From Deltaproteobacteria bacterium (GTDB lineage Bacteria > Myxococcota_A > UBA796 > GCA-2862545), in the NCBI GenBank assembly GCA_019307545.1, contig JAFDJI010000297.1:1-5701 (forward strand): a stretch of 5,701 nt of DNA, in the 5' to 3' direction. A program made the translations under genes and the position numbers. A model generated the notes under the pieces. That model made no database searches. It had not been told where the DNA came from and saw only the letters and a list, made by a program, of their open reading frames with translations. How positions within the stretch are numbered: position 1 is the stretch's first letter; each line of letters starts with the position of its first letter. Shown one piece after another: positions 4,587-5,701 of this stretch.

Positions 4587-5701
4587 ATGACCCGACTTGG
4601 AGCGCCCGAGAGCGAGCCCGGCGAGGACACCCCGCGAATCGTACCCTCCGTCAGCCGGTGGTCGGCAACCGCCCGAGCCGTCGTCTTGGTGATGGCCCTA
4701 TCCCTGGCGGTCCTCGGCGGCCTGCTGTACAGCGGCACCCCGGTCGAGGAGATCGAGCCGCCGACTGCCGAGTTGGGGGCGGACGGGCAGGTCAGGACGG
4801 ACAGCAAGTTCTACACCGCCGTCGTGGAGCACCTGCGGGCAGGCGAGCCCTACTACGCGTCCATGGGGGCCGAGATGAGGGCGGGGAACTTCCCCCGCAA
4901 GCCGGTGTTTACCTGGCGCACCCCAGTCCACCTCTCCCTCCTCGCCGCGCTGCCCTCCCCCTGGGCCTGGGTTGGGCTGCTCGCCCTGGTCGTGTTGGGG
5001 GCATCAGGGATGGTGACCGCGGCCGCCCACCACCGCCACGGGCACCGGGTCGCCACCGTCGTCCTCCTCTCCACCCTGCTCGGGCTGGTGCCCCTGATCA
5101 GCCCGGTCGCCGCCTTGTTCCCCGAGACCTGGGCGGGGCTGCTGGTCCTGGCGGCACTCGGCGCCCACCTGCGGGGCTGGTGGACGTTCGGCGCCGTGCT
5201 CGGGGTGAGCGCCCTGTTCTACCGGGAGTTGGCCGCGCCCTGGCTCGTGGCGATGGGCGTCGCGGCCTTGGTCGAGCGGCGTTGGCGCACCGTGGCGACC
5301 TGGGCCGTGGGCGGCATCCTGTATGCCGTCTACTTCGGCGTCCACATCTCGCGGGTCGGCGCCCACCTCATCCCCCAGGACGACGGCTGGGTCCAGACCT
5401 GGACCAGCTTCGGTGGCGCCGAGTTCATCCTCTCCACCCAGGACTTCTACGCACCGGTCTCCGTCCAGCCACGCCTGGCGGCCGCGGTCATCGTGGCTGC
5501 CCTCCTCACCGCGGTTGGCTACGACGACGTCAACAGTCGGCCGATCCGCTGGGGCCTGCTCGTCTGGCTGGCCTTCCTCCTGATCTTCGGACAGTCCTTC
5601 AACAACTACTGGGGCTGTATCGGCGTCGGGGCGGTGTCCGCCGCCGTCGGCCTGGCGGTCCCGGTCCTCATCGCCCTTGTCCGGCCGAGCGCGAACCAGC
5701 G
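4587..5701 (+). CDS. GT-C-like polytopic membrane glycosyltransferase, 3' truncated
   Basis: The frame is open from ATG 4587 to the right edge, giving 371 residues without a stop. A cytoplasmic N-terminus of about 30 residues precedes the first membrane helix (31-49). A roughly 75-residue extracytoplasmic loop follows, then about nine hydrophobic segments (near 125-145, 155-172, 181-195, 199-212, 215-228, 235-252, 296-310, 322-337 and 343-366). The first loop has the features of GT-C enzymes that use lipid-linked sugars: an acidic residue soon after helix 1 (TDSKFY, Asp72), the 'HLRAGEPYYASM' segment (82-93), and 'FTWRTPVH' (108-115) with its Arg-x-Pro. Later come 'FPETWAGLL' (178-186) and 'FYRELAAPW' (211-219), also typical of these membrane proteins. 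The likely role is sugar transfer to a lipid, glycan or protein at the membrane. Donor and acceptor cannot be told, and an uncharacterised membrane protein without transferase activity remains possible. The start is supported by GGGAG 6 bases upstream. Confidence 0.72.
   Translation, partial: MTRLGAPESEPGEDTPRIVPSVSRWSATARAVVLVMALSLAVLGGLLYSGTPVEEIEPPTAELGADGQVRTDSKFYTAVVEHLRAGEPYYASMGAEMRAGNFPRKPVFTWRTPVHLSLLAALPSPWAWVGLLALVVLGASGMVTAAAHHRHGHRVATVVLLSTLLGLVPLISPVAALFPETWAGLLVLAALGAHLRGWWTFGAVLGVSALFYRELAAPWLVAMGVAALVERRWRTVATWAVGGILYAVYFGVHISRVGAHLIPQDDGWVQTWTSFGGAEFILSTQDFYAPVSVQPRLAAAVIVAALLTAVGYDDVNSRPIRWGLLVWLAFLLIFGQSFNNYWGCIGVGAVSAAVGLAVPVLIALVRPSANQ

Noticed and set aside
5004..5366. 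Minus-strand open frame of 120 codons
   Set aside because: It is antisense to the membrane protein gene; the Gln/Gly/His/Pro-rich composition is what Leu/Ala-rich membrane codons give on the other strand.

Overview
This is a GC-rich bacterial segment (roughly two thirds G+C by eye) with long spurious antisense reading frames and tightly packed genes on both strands. There is no rRNA, tRNA, integrase, transposase or CRISPR array. The mix of genes (USP/EIIA-like C-terminus, lipoprotein GH114, GT-C membrane protein, two uncharacterised proteins) would fit a Myxococcota-like or related high-GC environmental lineage, but nothing here is a taxonomic marker, so this is only a guess.

Layout. From 1 to 772 (+) the window holds the 3' part of a gene that starts upstream. 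It has a universal-stress-protein domain followed by the start of a PTS EIIA type-2-like domain. The end of that EIIA domain is still recognisable but lies in a different frame (551-772), and the middle of the domain is missing. It faces a class I SAM-dependent methyltransferase on the minus strand (811-1611). A divergent gap of about 120 bp, with a compact hairpin, separates the methyltransferase from a small helical protein of unknown function (1735-2166, +). Then, 24 bp later on the same strand, comes a lipoprotein of the GH114/TM1410-like glycoside hydrolase family (2191-3225, +). The junction between these last two contains an ordered array of four GGAAT half-sites over the ribosome binding site. 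The hydrolase gene overlaps by 7 bp, tail to tail, a 405-residue protein that I do not recognise (3219-4436, -). After a 150-bp divergent gap, a multi-pass membrane protein resembling GT-C glycosyltransferases (4587 onward, +) runs off the right edge.

How the genes work together. No single pathway is evident. The GH114 lipoprotein and the GT-C-like protein both point to envelope or extracellular polysaccharide, but they are separate transcription units and a functional link is only a possibility. The points most worth a second look are the broken EIIA domain, the GGAAT half-site array, and the unrecognised 405-residue protein.
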